Assembly: GCA_022885665.1 (NCBI GenBank)
Contig: JAGQDJ010000085.1
Span: forward strand, 62,001 to 126,000
Length of the DNA stretch: 64,000 nucleotides
Direction of reading: 5' to 3'
Origin: Triops longicaudatus
Taxonomy: Eukaryota > Arthropoda > Branchiopoda > Notostraca > Triopsidae
Below, in pieces: positions 1 to 13,600 of the stretch. Both the position numbers and the translations under genes were made by a program. The number at the start of each line of letters is the position of its first letter. The first letter of the stretch is position 1. Below the pieces are notes generated by a model. The model was not told the origin of the DNA, searched no databases, and saw nothing but the letters and a program-made list of their open reading frames with translations.

Positions 1-130
1 ATACGTATCTGATTCGAACTTTGAAATAGATATATCAAAATCTTACGACTTTTTGTTTTTAATTTCCACTTTTTACTTCTTAACAACGAAAAATATTTAT
101 TTTGTTGAATTTTCTAGTTTGTTTACGCAC

Positions 131-1413
131 CTTTCGTCATTGGGCTCAAAAGCAATTAACGCTTTGAAGAGTTGACTCAGATCTTGGATGACTTTGACGT
201 AATCAGAGGCGTGGTCTTCTAAAGTGTAGTAAGTTTTTGCCTCGTTAAGGCATTTCTGCCCATAGAGAAACAACACACGCGCTTCTTCAAATGTGGTCGC
301 AAAATCGCACGTAATTTCTGCTTGGACTTCGTCAATTTCAGTTTCTAATAATTCAAACTGCAAGTTCGCGACACGAACGCCGTCATCGATCTCTTTAGCG
401 GCCAAATTTTCCACTGAGCGTTCGTCAACGGCACCTTTTTCTTTTGTCGTTTCGTTCTGCAAGCGATCAACCGACGATTGCATTAAGTTGAGGATATAGC
501 GACTCCAGCAACGTTTTACGTCAGCAGTTCGGTGGCGCAGAGTTTCCCATCTATTAAAATAAACGTTAGAAATAGCACACAACTGCACAGAGTAACACAT
601 TTACTTGGCTTCTCGTTCTTCCGCTTCTAAACTCTCATCAGCTTTCAGAAATTCTTCTTGACGCTTCAAAATAACGTTGGCAGCTGCCAAATGGTGCCGT
701 GCATCTTTGTATCCTTCCCTAGCTCCGAAATACTGCGACAAAGTGGCAGCATTCAAAGCCCATTCAACAGGATCTTGCAAACCCGCTTCTAGCTGCCTTT
801 GTAAGGTTGAGTGTAGATACGATGCAGATTTAGAATTATTGCCCATGCTTCCATGAACTTGTGCTAAATAGTACAGTGTTAAAGTATGTGCCAATTCGAA
901 GTTTTTCAGGTTTTCCTCTTCACTAACTATTGACTCATGAAAAAAATCCTTGACATCCCATGGACACGGAACAGATACTTGGGATTTGCATTGTTCGTAG
1001 GCCGTTTTCGCCGCTTCTAGGAATGATTTGCTCTTGACTAGCTCATTGCGCTCGGACCATAAGATTCCGAGCTGGTTCTGGACTTTAAGCAAAAGGAGAA
1101 TCGTTTTCGATTGGTGGCTTTCGACGCAGGTTTGGAGAATGTCTAAAGCGTATGTTAATTCCCGTTCAGCTTGGGAGGGTTCTTCAGTATCCATGCTGAT
1201 GGTACCCATAAGAAAGCTCACTGCAGCTTGAAGGAATTTTAGACTATATTCGTCTAGTTCATATTCTGAGCTATTGTTCATTAACTGAGTTTGTAATACG
1301 ACCAATTTGGCTTTAGCCAAGTACTTGGAACGATAGGGCTCGTTTTCTGGGTCAGTTTTACTAGTTTCTTCAATGAGTTTGCGAATTTCTTCGTATTCTT
1401 CTTTGAGAGCCAT
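131..1413 (-). CDS. KIFBP: KIF1-binding protein (KIFBP), 5' part, cut by window edge
   Basis: KIFBP binds kinesin motor domains and blocks microtubule attachment; it is built from TPR-like helices. Exon 1 runs 1413-605 and exon 2 550-131, joined by a 54-bp intron (GTAAAT...AATAG); the unspliced frame stops at once with TAA, and splicing restores a frame continuing KWETLRHRTADVKRCW. Family-like segments are ENEPYRSKYLAKAK near the start, HTLTLYYLAQVHGSMG, and FEEARVLFLYGQKCLNEAK followed by VIQDLSQLFKALIAFE. Exon 2 ends in a good donor (AAAG then GTGCGT) at 131, so the rest of the protein lies off the left edge. I chose Met at 1413 (MALKEEYEEIRK) over an in-frame Met at 1434 because the family starts close to this point. 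Identification is from family resemblance; the C-terminal half cannot be checked. Confidence 0.9.
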
Positions 1414-1518
1414 GGTCACGCCTGTTAAAATCATTTTTTGTGTGGAAAAGTACTTAGAAAAGCTGTTCTAATGTTTTTTCACGATGACAACAAATAAGAC
1501 CCGCCTATTCAGGCAAAC

Positions 1519-1608
1519 ATCGATAAACTGTTCCATATCGATATATACTATTAATCGAAATATATCAAGGTTATTTAAATGAAGGTTAGGTCGTCCTGTG
1601 GCGGGAAA
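1519..1608 (-). promoter_or_regulatory. KIFBP promoter motifs: two DRE-like sites and an E2F-type site
   Basis: Upstream of the KIFBP start lie ATCGATAA (1519-1526), a perfect TATCGATA (1536-1543) and TGGCGGGAAA (1599-1608). TATCGATA is the DREF-bound DRE element of insect housekeeping promoters; GGCGGGAA is the core of E2F sites. An inverted CCAAT (ATTGG) lies at about 1636. The motifs are seen in the sequence; their use is inferred. Confidence 0.5.
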
Positions 1609-1699
1609 CGCAGATGCCGTTAACCGTGTTGTCATTGGAATGCACACGTTTTCGAACGAACAGAGCTAATGAGAACAGATATCACCTGTTATGCGGTCC

Positions 1700-4600
1700 T
1701 TCTTGCATATTCATTTCCTAGATTTTTCTCGTTATTAACATTTCGAACGTTCCTAACAAACAGCGTTTCTTACTGCGCGAAATTTCTTTGTTCGCACGCG
1801 GAAAATACACGACGAAGAATGCGAGTTTTAAAAAATGTATTGAATTCTGTGAAATAGACAAATGGATTAGTAGACTTGCGTGATAAAATCAAATTTGAAG
1901 TCGGAATATTACATTTACGACGACTGGCAATCGCTTTTATGGCCCTTAAGGCTGGTTGGCTGAAGTCAATGGCGTCACACTCTGTAAATTCAAACGATAG
2001 CGATCGCGACGGCCTAACCTTCTTTTAAATAATATTGGAAATATAGCAATTTTCCGATCTCCAGGATGAGCTGAAGCCATGGAGTTAGTATAGAGATGAC
2101 TTTCCCTCATATAGGTATGTCCCAGAAAAAGATGTTAAAGGAAGACCTTAAGAGATAGAGTCAATGGTGAGTGGATCCTGCAAGTAGAATCAACACTGAT
2201 TCGCTGTAAGGTGGCCATGGGTGGATATGAGGGCCAGCAGGTTACCATAGAGATAGTACATACTCTGTGCTTGTTCTCGTGATTCCCTCTAACAGTAAGG
2301 CGGGGCATTCTTCTAAGAGGGACGAGCCTGGAAGCAAAAGAGCCTGGGACACTTGGCCCAAAAGCGAAAGGACTCTTGTCGTCTCTGTATAATCTGGTTG
2401 AAGCGAGAAGAATTGACCACGCCAGACCTTACAGATTTCTTTTGAAAAAAGACTCACGCCTCAAGATACTGAAATAACTGCAATTCCCTCAAATTCGTGA
2501 AAGCTAGTTCCAAGAATATTCTATATTCTTCAAATAATTGGATGACTTAAATTCAAAGTTTTGCATATTCCAAGCAAAGAAATCAAACAATTAAAACTAA
2601 GGTTAACTTTTCATATTAGAAACATCTTCTTTAAATGAAATCCAAAACTTTGATATACCTAACTAGCTATTGGATTTTGTAATCTTTCGTCTTCAAAAGC
2701 CGCTACGGAATTTCTATTCATCCTGGACTCAATCGCAGAATACACGCACAATCAAAGACAGTTATATTAAGTAGAAATGATATCACAAACTTTTTCTAGT
2801 ATTATGGAATAATGTTAAGTAAATTTTCTTATATATGCATATTTAATCAGAAAAAAAGTTTTAGTAGTATCCTTGTGCTTTAATTATTGTCGTGAAAAAA
2901 TACTTTTCAACATGCACGAACAGGTAGGGTTTTATAACGTATATCTGATTATCATTTTCAGAATCTTCTATGCATTACTGTTAACCTTGTTCCTATCCCT
3001 AGGCCGGTATAACAATGAAATGCAGCGGGTAAATTCGTGTCTCCGACAATATCCCGTATCGATTTTTTCGTCAATATACTTGACTTGTTTTGTCACTTGC
3101 GAGCTTTTACTTATAGAAATCTCCATATTATGTTACCAGTCGTGTATTTTAGTGGATATTAAAATCATTCTACAGATAATCCGCATAGTAATAAAGGAAG
3201 CCTGAAATTCTACTCATGGAATTAAACGAACAATTGCCAGCTTTACAGGGGCATCGTGCACATCGTTGCATTTGCGGGGGAAATTCGAAAATCTACCTAC
3301 GCAGTCACGACCTTGGATTCGATTACTTCGTATCTAGTTTTGTAGTATGACGACAAAGCTGAATAAACCTATTTTTATTTCATGTAAAACGGAACCCTTT
3401 TCTTTACTTTCCTCAGGACTTGGAATGAGAGCAAACTCCTCGGCTCTTGAAAGCCTTGTTCCACCCTATTAAAGCTGATGTCTCGTTAGAACGATTTGCT
3501 CTCATCGGTAACAATAGCTCCCTAAAAAATGGGTCCACCCATATGTCAAGGAAGATTCTCCTTTCCCTTTCCGAATTCCCCCAATATTTTTTTTGCGTGG
3601 GTTCCTCCCTCGTGTTTTATCTGCCTTCCTTAATGTTTGTCTGTTGGGCCCGGCCCCTCTTCCGGAGACTAGCAATTCGCTTTTCTCCCCTTTCAAACAA
3701 CTCGAAAATTCTGCAATAGAAGAAAAGTATTCCGATACTTCAGCGACCGTCAAGCTAAGGCGGACTCTTCCGTTCGTACACGGTCTCATGATCGTAAAGA
3801 AATCTGAAATCTTACGTTCTTTCTGTGAAAGAATATAAAAAAAGCAGTCTTTTCCAACATAGCCTAAGTTAACGTTCTAATGCACAGATAGATACTGGGA
3901 TCACGGCCAGTACCTAAGCTTCGGGTTTGCGCAATGACCAAAATAATAGTGGACGCTGCTCTGATAAGAAAAGAAAAAAGCCTTTTTTTATACGGCATGT
4001 CCGCGTTCGCACGAAAATAACGGCCACAAGGGAAGAGCTTACTCTTTCAGCTAAACAACCTAAAAGTCACTCGAGCGGAAATCCACATCGAGATTTGCTA
4101 TCCCGGGCCCTTCATGACACACGGCCCGGACAAGAACTCCAACACTAGGAAGAAGAAACTTGGGGACAGATTTTTGTTACTGACCCATGCTAGCATCGCC
4201 CTTTTCTACTAGAGGAAGAATCATTTTTTGGTGGGTCGGATGAACCTTTTTTCACGCTCCATTTGTCAGGCTAATCTCTAAGCCTGGAGTCATTGAGCTT
4301 TCCAAATCCCCCATGCCCAAAGATGCTACTGACAGCCAAGTCTTGCTTTATGACTTGAGCACAAAGAAAATGAAAAGAAATAAAAAAGACAAGAGTCCTG
4401 CTTGACCGTCGTGTATAGTGCCCGTTCTTTCGAAAATTTACGATTTGTGCCGTACCAGAGCTTATCTCACTAAAAAAGAAAATAAAGGATCAAAAAACTC
4501 CCTGAACTAGCCTAATCTACACTTCATAACACTCCAAGATTGCAGAAGTAATGCCCTCGAGAAGATTCTGGTGGAAGTGCCGCATAGTGCTTTGAGAAAG

Positions 4601-7600
4601 CAGAAACGCTTTTGATGTTTCATAAGGTGGCTCACGTAAGCGCCGCACGAGGCGGACGCGCTTTTGTGGGCAAGCAAAGAGACAATAGGCGGGACGCAGA
4701 AAGCCGGAAGACAGAATTAGTCCCAAGTCTTGGTCGCAGTTCTTTATCTTCCTCCGGCGCTGACGTGCTCTTTAGAAGCCAAGCGGTGGCAAGATTGCAT
4801 ATAGGAAGTAACAACCTATAAAATTTTCTTCAACAAAGGAGCCAAGAGTTATGAGCCCTCTACCATATACCCACTCCATGCTGGGTTATATGAGCCAAGC
4901 GGGCGCTTTTAGTGGGATTTGTTAACCCAAGCCAGTCACCCGCCATTCCGCCACGGCAAGTGATGACACAACAACGGACTTCAACTTACGAGCACTGGTG
5001 CCTCAAAACTTACTTATAGGATCAGGAGCGAGCCATTTTCCGGTTTCCTGAAAGTCGCCTGCCACTTCGGTCTCTTTCTCCAAACTTTAGCTCCTAAAGA
5101 CTTTATGCTGTTAATATAGAAAGTTTGCGGTTGTGGTGCGCATCCACTTGGCAACCTCCCCAAAGTGTGGGTTTCCGTTTCGTTTCTCGATAGCTCTTCC
5201 GAATTTTATGATTTAATAATAAAAAAGAACTGCTTCTTCATGCTCTGGTAACGAAAGCTTGTTTCTAAGTGGTAACATGCAAAATAATGCTTCGGAATTG
5301 CAGTGTTTAATTCCTTGAGAGCCATGCACGAATTTCTGCGCTTAGTTCTACCAGGTAATGTATAGGCAGACGCTCTTCAATCGCGCGTTGCTTTTAAGAA
5401 TCAGTTAGACACTACTTTTGCTGAAGTTAACGTCCAAATCGTTGATTTTATATCTGTGAAAACAGTTGGCACGGTGTAGAATAATATGTGAATTAAAAAA
5501 TGAACGAAAATTACTGAATGCGTGTTGAAATTAAGAAATGCTTAATAAATCTGTATATTCAAGCTATGCTTATATGTCAAGTTTTATTCACGGAATTATG
5601 ACGGCTATTCTATTACGTTTTTATAGATTAATTTTTCGGCTAACCCTATGTAGGGACTATTCCCGTACCTGACGCATAAGAAGGCATTAATGGGAAGAGT
5701 GTGCATTTTGCACATTCCGTTTGTTTATTTTTATAATTTTAAAGGGAATGTATTGTTGCCGAGCAACAGCCAATTGCCATGATTAACGCTTTAAGCGATT
5801 GATCCAATATTACACGAGCTGAGAAGTGGTTTGGGACTCCCTGCTGTTTTGAATGGTCATAAAAAGGAACGAAAACTTGAGGTAGCCCAATCTAATTTCC
5901 CCTCTCACCCCCCTTTTTCCCGCGTCAATATTGTGCTTGGGGAGATCAATGGGTTAAGGAATCATCAGTCACGGTCCAACTCTCGCATATTCATAGAAGA
6001 ACAAGAGACTCTTGTCAAAGTAAAGGGAGGGCTATTTCACGTTTTTAGCCACGAAATGCGTGTGCGGGATAAAGGTTGACCCGTTGACGATCCAATTGGC
6101 CCCTCAGCGGGGATCAACTCCAGAAGGGTGGAGGGGTATAGTACAAGGGGTGCATTTCCCTCCTTTTAGGGTGTATAGTAAGATGACAACGACACCGAAA
6201 GTGAGGCCCAGAAACTGTCGGGCTTCTGTTTTGGTGGGGCAGCACAGGAAGGTTTGTAAGGGCGCGACCTCTTGCTGCACGTAAATGACCCTAGGTTTCC
6301 TGAAAACGCTGACAAGGCCCTTTTACCCGGCGCAGTATGGGATCCGGATGTCGGGTTAGATTGGTGCCAGGGTCCTGAGCGCCAAAAAGTTCCTCTGCAT
6401 CATTGATCATAGATGGATACATATACTCTATGCGCTGACACATGCCCTGTAACGTACTCACACCTTCATCATGAAGACTGCGCAGGATTACGCCAGGTGC
6501 TACTCCTTTCGGCCCAGAAAATAAAAAGAAATAAAAGGGGGAATTTACACAGCGGTTTGTCTCCGGGATTTTATTTATAATCTTGTCTAGGTCATCATTA
6601 CTCTTCATATTCGATCAAAGCGGGGGGACACGAAAAGAAAGGAAGTAAAATGGCAAAGAGTTATGGAGCCTTGAGCAACTGATAGGAACTTCCTCCTTTT
6701 TTTTTCTAAAACGTAATCAATACTAATCTACCTATACGTCTGGCGAGGCTATAAGTCTCTTCACACCTCTTATCAGGAGGCTTACGTTCTTTCGCCGAAG
6801 TCTCAATTTTAGCGATAAAGACATCGACCGTTCACACCTCACGAGTTTTAATGAAGATGAACTCATAAGGGATCTCGAAGTCCGAGAACGTTTGCAAAAC
6901 CCGTAACTGTTCAAACTGAGAAAGATTGATTATAGGATTAACAGTCATTAAGACTGGTTAAAAGGGTTAAAGGGTCAAACTTTTTTAGAATTTACAGTAT
7001 CAAAAAGGCACCAATGAACTCCAGTTTTTGAATCACTTTAAATCCCTTATTATCATTTGAAGGCCTGAAAAGTTTAAAAAACTTAAGCAATAGTATCACT
7101 TCAAATGTTTTGAGCCTTGTTTTTGTGCAGAATTAAGAGATATTCGAGGCATTTTCTTTTATAACCCTCTATTTTGCCCCCTTTATTTTCAGTCCTTAAA
7201 AAACAAACTTGAAACTAAATAATTGCGAGTTAAGATTTTCCTATAGTTCAGTGCAATTTACGTGATTTTTTAACTTTTACTCATTCATTCACATCTTTCT
7301 TGCCTTTTCTTATGCTGGCATTTTTATTCGTAAGCGGATTTTGTAACTTATTTTTTTACGTTGAAAGTTTGGTACATGTACACAAGAATGAGAAGGTTTT
7401 GAATGACATACCAGTCAGTAAGCAAAAATGCTTTTGAATGAGGAAAAGACGATAAGTGTTGAAGGGGGTAAATGAGCCAAAAAATCTCCCCTTCCTTTTT
7501 ACTTCCTCCTTTTTAAAGCACACCTTCACGATACTAGTAAACCCTCGCACGCTGAAGTATTGCCCCCGCATTCCGGTGCAATTGAGTTGACAATGGTAAT

Positions 7601-10437
7601 AGGATTGGTATGTGAAGTGGTGCACGGCAAGCATTTAACTACGGTGGTGTCCAAACTAGACAGTTTGGCGCTCTTCCGGCCCTTCCTTCTTTTCCAACCT
7701 ATGCTCCTTTAAGCATCTCCTTTTGGGACACTTTTATGGTTCTCAGGACAGCATCTTCCGTAGAGGCGAGAAAGCGAGTACAGTGAGCAAGAGGGAGAAT
7801 GAATGAGAAGGAAAAGCGACGAGGAAATACCCCAACAATATCCAGAACAATACCTTAACCCGCTGACGAAGCTTGCAGGAGAAAAAGAGGTATCACAAAG
7901 AGGTACTCTACGGAGCCCAAAAAGATGGCTAAAAAGGAAGTCACGTTGAACCGATACATGGTAACGTATGTAGTTAATGTATGCATATACGTACTGCAGT
8001 GGAGAGTGCGAGAGTCGAGTGATTTGAGAGAAGAGGAGGGCTTGACTCGAGTCATAAGAGAAAGCAAGAGACGAGAGCAGCTAGCTATTTACACAGCCTT
8101 CACTTTGCCCCCCTATGCTATTGACTTAGCACTCGTATATTCACACCACTAGAACGTAGAGACAACCCCTTTTCAGTTACTCTCTGTACTTGTATTTGTA
8201 CTCACTTTCTGATACGTCTAGCTAAGCATGAGCTAGCATAAATACCATGGAAAGAAAACGGATACGAACTATCCAAAGAATCGGAGTAGTCTCGAGATAC
8301 AGAAAAGAAAAATGTTTACAGGAAAGATACATTCCTGAGAAAGATGAACGTATACAGAATGGATTCAGGATCTCCACTTGATTACACTTCTCGAAAAAAA
8401 GCAATCGAAAGCGGCATTTGCCAGTTAGAGGAGGTGAATGGAAGGAAAATTGATTCCTATTGGTCTGGACAGGTTGAACTTGGAACTTCACTGTCGGTGA
8501 GCATGGGATTGATGGAACAGTGAAGCCGATTTTATTGGACACAAGGTTACATTCGTAGCCCCTTGATTCATAAGCCGACACCAATAAAATATTGATACAG
8601 TATTTAGAATGTTATTATTTTTTTTTTTTTCATTTTTTTTTAAAATCGAGCCCGAACTTCGTCCTTCGCAATCTTATCCTGCTTAGGTCATTTACAGAAT
8701 CTGCACTTCGCTAGGTTGCTTTTGAAGCCTTATCAACGACGTATCTTTTGTAATTAAGACAAATATCAAACTGAAAACTGTTAGTTCCACAAAGACAGGT
8801 TATAACAAAGTAATTAGTTCCCGGCTTCTGATTACAAATTCAATAACTCTGTTTTCTTTTACGAAACCGAGACGTCACGTTAAGGAATACAACCTATTAT
8901 CAGCACATCTGTCTGAAATCAAGTCTTTCTTCTAAGGTAGAACTTCTCGCATGTTCAGTATCACGTTTAGGGGCAGATAAAGGTCTATTTTGCGCCAGAA
9001 CGAAAAACATTTCGTATGGCTGTTAATTTAGCTAGCGTAGAAAGGTGTGTTCCTACGGAAAGGAAGTAAAAAGCTGAAAACGATCCGCATAGAAAACCAG
9101 GAGCGGCGGGTGCAATTATAAGGCCGAAAACTTGGTTTCGCGTATGGGCAATTGTATACAGCACATAGGCTTTCCGAAAAATCGTCAAGTACATGTTAGC
9201 ATTGTCACCACCTTTTTGTGTGAATGACGTTCTACCGACGTCCCATGCAAAACCCGGAGAACGACCCAAAGCTTCCAAGACAAGACTGATGACCGGAAGT
9301 TACCTCCGGATAGGTGTGCTATACAGTCCTTCTTCCCCTTTAACTTATTCTGCGACTTGTCCTCTCACGTGCCCCATACATTCTCTCCCCCTACAACACA
9401 TTTTCTCCTACTTGGCTTTTAAGTAATTGTTATACAACCATTCACACGGCAGGTGTCTACAATAGCTCTGAACAGTGGTCGAACACGGTAGCCACAGTAT
9501 TATATCAGCTTTTAACCAGGTTACCGTATGTTTCTTCACCTCTTCCTGTCGGCTTGGGCCAGTTACATACGGATATAGGGAAAGCTGTTTAAACTTTTGT
9601 CCCGTCTCCGATAAAACGCCCTCCATTCAGCTTGTCATCCACCTATGCCTAAAAGGTAGCAGCTTTGAATATCTATTAGCACGTGACCGTTTTCTAACAC
9701 TATGTGTGTCGGTGACTCCGCTCAGTTTCTGAACAGGACAGGAAATGAATTCGCGCGCGGCAGTTCGACTGCCTCGGCACACGGGAATAGTTATTCCGAG
9801 GATTTGCCGCGGAAGCTTTCCTCTCCCGATAGCCCACCAAAGCTAAGTAAAAGCCGCTATTCACGTCACTCCCTTCGTTTAACTTTCCTGTGAACAAAAT
9901 TCTCTTCCGTTTTAGGCAGTTAGGGAGAAATGGTCTAAGAGTACAAAAGTTGCATGTTTTAGTGAGTGTACACATGTGAACATGCACGTTGTCAAGTGAC
10001 TATGTTCTGCTACGATCACAGTTTTTTAATTAACGAGATAGTTATATTTACTTTTCTTTTATCGTATTTTATTCTTATTAATTTGTGCGATTTGCTCTCA
10101 CAGTAGAACTGCGATTTTATCAACCGACCTGGAAAGGGCGTTATGGACAAAATGAGATACACGTGTTTAAAGAAATTAGGAAAATGTTGGAAATTTCAGG
10201 TGAAATAGTAATTGAAAAGAAATAGCATTTCTAAAACAAGAATATACTTTGAGTTACCAATCTGAGGATGTCAGTTTAGGTCCGTGAACAAGTTCTACAA
10301 GCTAATGTACAAAGAATTCATTGTTAGTTAAGAAAAAATTATGCCGGGGCAGTTGTTATAATCAGGAGTTTCATAATTGGGTTGCCAAAGTCAGAGTTCT
10401 ACTATTTCAATTTTTGAGAGAGCCCTACAAAAAATAC
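1700..10437. other. Gene-poor intergenic sequence
   Basis: No open frame here looks like a protein I recognise, and none carries paired splice sites and coding-like composition. The sequence alternates A/T-rich stretches with purine- or pyrimidine-rich stretches (for example about 7.78-7.85 kb). I saw no tRNA, rRNA or transposase. Confidence 0.5.
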
Positions 10438-10439
10438 TA

Positions 10440-10619
10440 CAGTAAAATCTCGCTATAACGGATACCGGTTGCAACAAACAGGCTTCTGTGAACACTCACA
10501 AGTTACGGCGAATCGAAAGGCATATTGACCAATATTGCCCATATTTACGAACAGTCGACTATAACGGACAAAAATTTCCTCCTCATGAGTGTCTTTTATA
10601 GCGAAGTTTTACGGTACTG
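10440..10619. mobile_element. pogo/Tigger-like MITE, copy 1
   Basis: A 180-bp element opens with CAGTAAAATCTCGCTATAAC and closes with a diverged inverted copy ending ...TACTG. It is flanked by TA on both sides (10438-10439 and 10620-10621). CAG...CTG ends, TATAACG inverted repeats and TA target duplication are typical of pogo/Tigger-type Tc1-mariner non-autonomous elements. There is no coding capacity. A second internal TATAACGGAC lies near 10560. Confidence 0.7.
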
Positions 10620-10621
10620 TA

Positions 10622-13600
10622 AAATAATTGCTAGAATGACAGTGTTACTTCATTTAAATATTCGCTATCAATATTTTTAAGATAAAACTAACATGTTCTC
10701 ATACGGACATTCAAATGTGCGTCACTTTACGGTGACTATTTTTGTGCGTTTCTTTGTGGTCCGGGAAATATGCCATATAATTCCAATAAAAATAACCTTT
10801 ATCGACTTTACTAGAAAATTTATTCTTTTGTGAGTCAAAAAATGACTACACATTAAGTTGATGTGTTTTAAACGAGAAGCCGTCATAGGCGGATCCGATC
10901 ATGGGGCAAACCTATCATAAGGCGTGGCTTGTCCGTATGCATAGGATCCCTAGCAAGCTTTTGCATATGGATCTTTGGGCTTGTGTGTGTGGTGTTGGCA
11001 AGCCACCCCCTGTAAAGACGTTGACAAAAGCCTAAAAGGCTGTACTATCTGTCCATTCATGGGCTTGACGAAGCGCAACAATGCTTTGATCGGAATTGAG
11101 CCGGGCCGTGGGGGTTTGGTTGGGGTTTTTAAAATGAAAAGCACGGGCAAGTACTGTTCTCCTCTCCTCCCACCTTTGGCAAAGAGAGGGGGTTTCTTTC
11201 CACCCCATCCAGCCTTTTGGGTGGCAAAACCTTTTAAAGCTAGACAGTAGGGTCATTTTCCGGGATGCCAAACTATCAAAAAGCGTTGGAAATTGCCCAC
11301 AAACGGGCCCATTTTACCGCGCAGTTCAATACAAAAGCCACGAACACCGAGTCAACTGATCTAACGTTACCTATACAGCGACAACTACTATGCCTATTAC
11401 AATCATGTCACAAAGAAAGGGAGAAACCACCAAGACACGCCTCCCCGGGCTCTGCCTCCCTTTATTATGTGAGCATAGAAGAAAAGGCTGCGCAATAAAC
11501 CTTTGTCGCCAAGTCAGAAAAGACGACGACCAAGAAAACTAAAAAGCTCGCGCAAAAGTTCCTGCCCGGAAATGGACACACACACATTGGGCTTGAAATG
11601 GCTTCAACCGATATTATGGCTATTAAACATAAAATCTTTTCTTCTATTGTTTACACTCGACTCACCTGGTACTTTTTGCCGTAATGAAATTAGAAATGGC
11701 TTTACGATTGCCGTGTTTAAAATAGAAAAAAGAGGAAATGTATACATCGCCGCAATGTAGTAGTGATACGGATATACGGAAAGCTGTGCTTCTAACGGAA
11801 ATGCTAATAGAAACTTGCAGAAAGGTCAATGTCAGTGTCCACTAAATAACCTAAATTTTGACAAAGCCCACCCCAATCCGAAAACAGAAGGGGATGGACA
11901 ACAATAGTGATTCCATAACTGACCTTTTGATAGATAACGGACAACTGCGACGTTAAGTATGAACTTCATAAGGCGTAACCAATAGAAAATTTCACAGCTA
12001 AGCATGCATGCACCCAGCCCTCGCTGCTTTGCGCACCAAAATGACCGCACAAAGTCATAACAATAATTTTCTATGATTTCTCAGAGGGGAATGTTTGTTG
12101 GACAACGAAAGTTGAACTGACCATAGACTATAACACCGCATATGTGACGCGAGCTGTACGTAATTTGTCATTTTTAATTATATGCAGCACTCTTAAATTA
12201 TACCGTCTGTCACCTTGCTTCCCACAACCAGGTCCCCCGGTACTCGCTAAGTTTATTGATTCCCAATTAACCTGCTAAACGCTGCTCCAGGTGCTTACGC
12301 TGTACGTTATAGGCTTTTATATCGACATCCCAGTCAGTTTCATTGGTAATGTAGGATTTTATAAATACTCTCTGGTTCTGGTCAGGGGTAGTAATATTGC
12401 GTCCGAACGTTCGGACTTCCGTTTCTTTTTTTCTGGGTAGAAGGGGGTTTGTCCCCAAAATGTTTCCCTCCCTCGAGTAACCAACTCGCCATGGTTCCTC
12501 GCTTATAGTCATATAATCACACATAACCCTGAAGCCCGTGGTGGCTTATTGCATGGATCAGGTTTTATAGACGACGCTAATATGGAACTGAAAGTAATAT
12601 AATGACGTCTAGTCACGCCGATTGGAGCCGCGAGTCCCATGTGAAACCCCTCCCGTTGTAGTCTCTTTCGTTCTGCTTGCCGAACTCCTATACGCAGGAC
12701 GAAAAAGCTGACACCTGGGAAACCAAATGTCAAAAGGTTACAGACGCCAATAGGCCTTTAACAAAAAGCCACAGCAACTTTTCCCTGTGGGGACAAAATT
12801 TATTATACGCCGTGTACTAAATCATCCATGGTTTTATTGCTACTGCGAGGAAATATATCGTGTATTTATTCGAATTTAAACGTTTTATCCGATTTGGGCT
12901 CACTACTTCAATTTTCTTACTATATTTTTTTTTAGAATCACGGGCGTGAGCTGAGCTCATTGCCCTACATTGGCACATATTGAATTGGATGGAATTTTTA
13001 ACAAGGTTCAGTTCATGAAATCACATTGACTACTTCAATTAATACAGCCTAATTCAAGTAATTGGTTTATGAAAATTTTATGAAAACCTTATGGTGAGGT
13101 GAATTAAAATGAAAGCTCAAAGAGACGATGTGATGCAAAAAAGTATATTTTAGGAAAATAAAGGAATTGCATACATAATCCGGAATGATTATTCATTTTC
13201 AGTATAAAGTCAGTAAGAGTAGTACGTTTTACTAAACACCTAATCTGGAACAAGAGCGTGAACCTTCGTGTTTACTAACCAAGTACGGTACAAGCAGCAT
13301 AATATAATCAATGTTCTATATAATTTGCCGATTATTTTTTAAGTATCTTCTTTATTACCCTAAAAATTAATGGAACTAACAGAAATAAAAAAAATCAGGC
13401 AAGTTTTGCAGACCGTTTGTATCGTTTTATGTATTTTCGAAGTTGAAAGCAAATTTTCTGAAATTTCGCTGCTAATTTCAAAAAGGGTAACGCACTTCAG
13501 TAAGACTGAATAGAATTTTAGGTGAATATAGAAAAATACCTCCCGTTTGAAGCAGAAGATCTCTCGTATTTTATCAGCAAGCTGAGTGATGTACAAATAT

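Noticed and set aside
5697..5717. Small perfect hairpin (TGTGCA-TTT-TGCACA)
   Set aside because: The stem is only nine pairs including a wobble, too short for a miRNA precursor and with no T-run for a terminator.
6291..6608. 105-codon minus-strand ORF
   Set aside because: No recognisable domain or splice context; length expected by chance.
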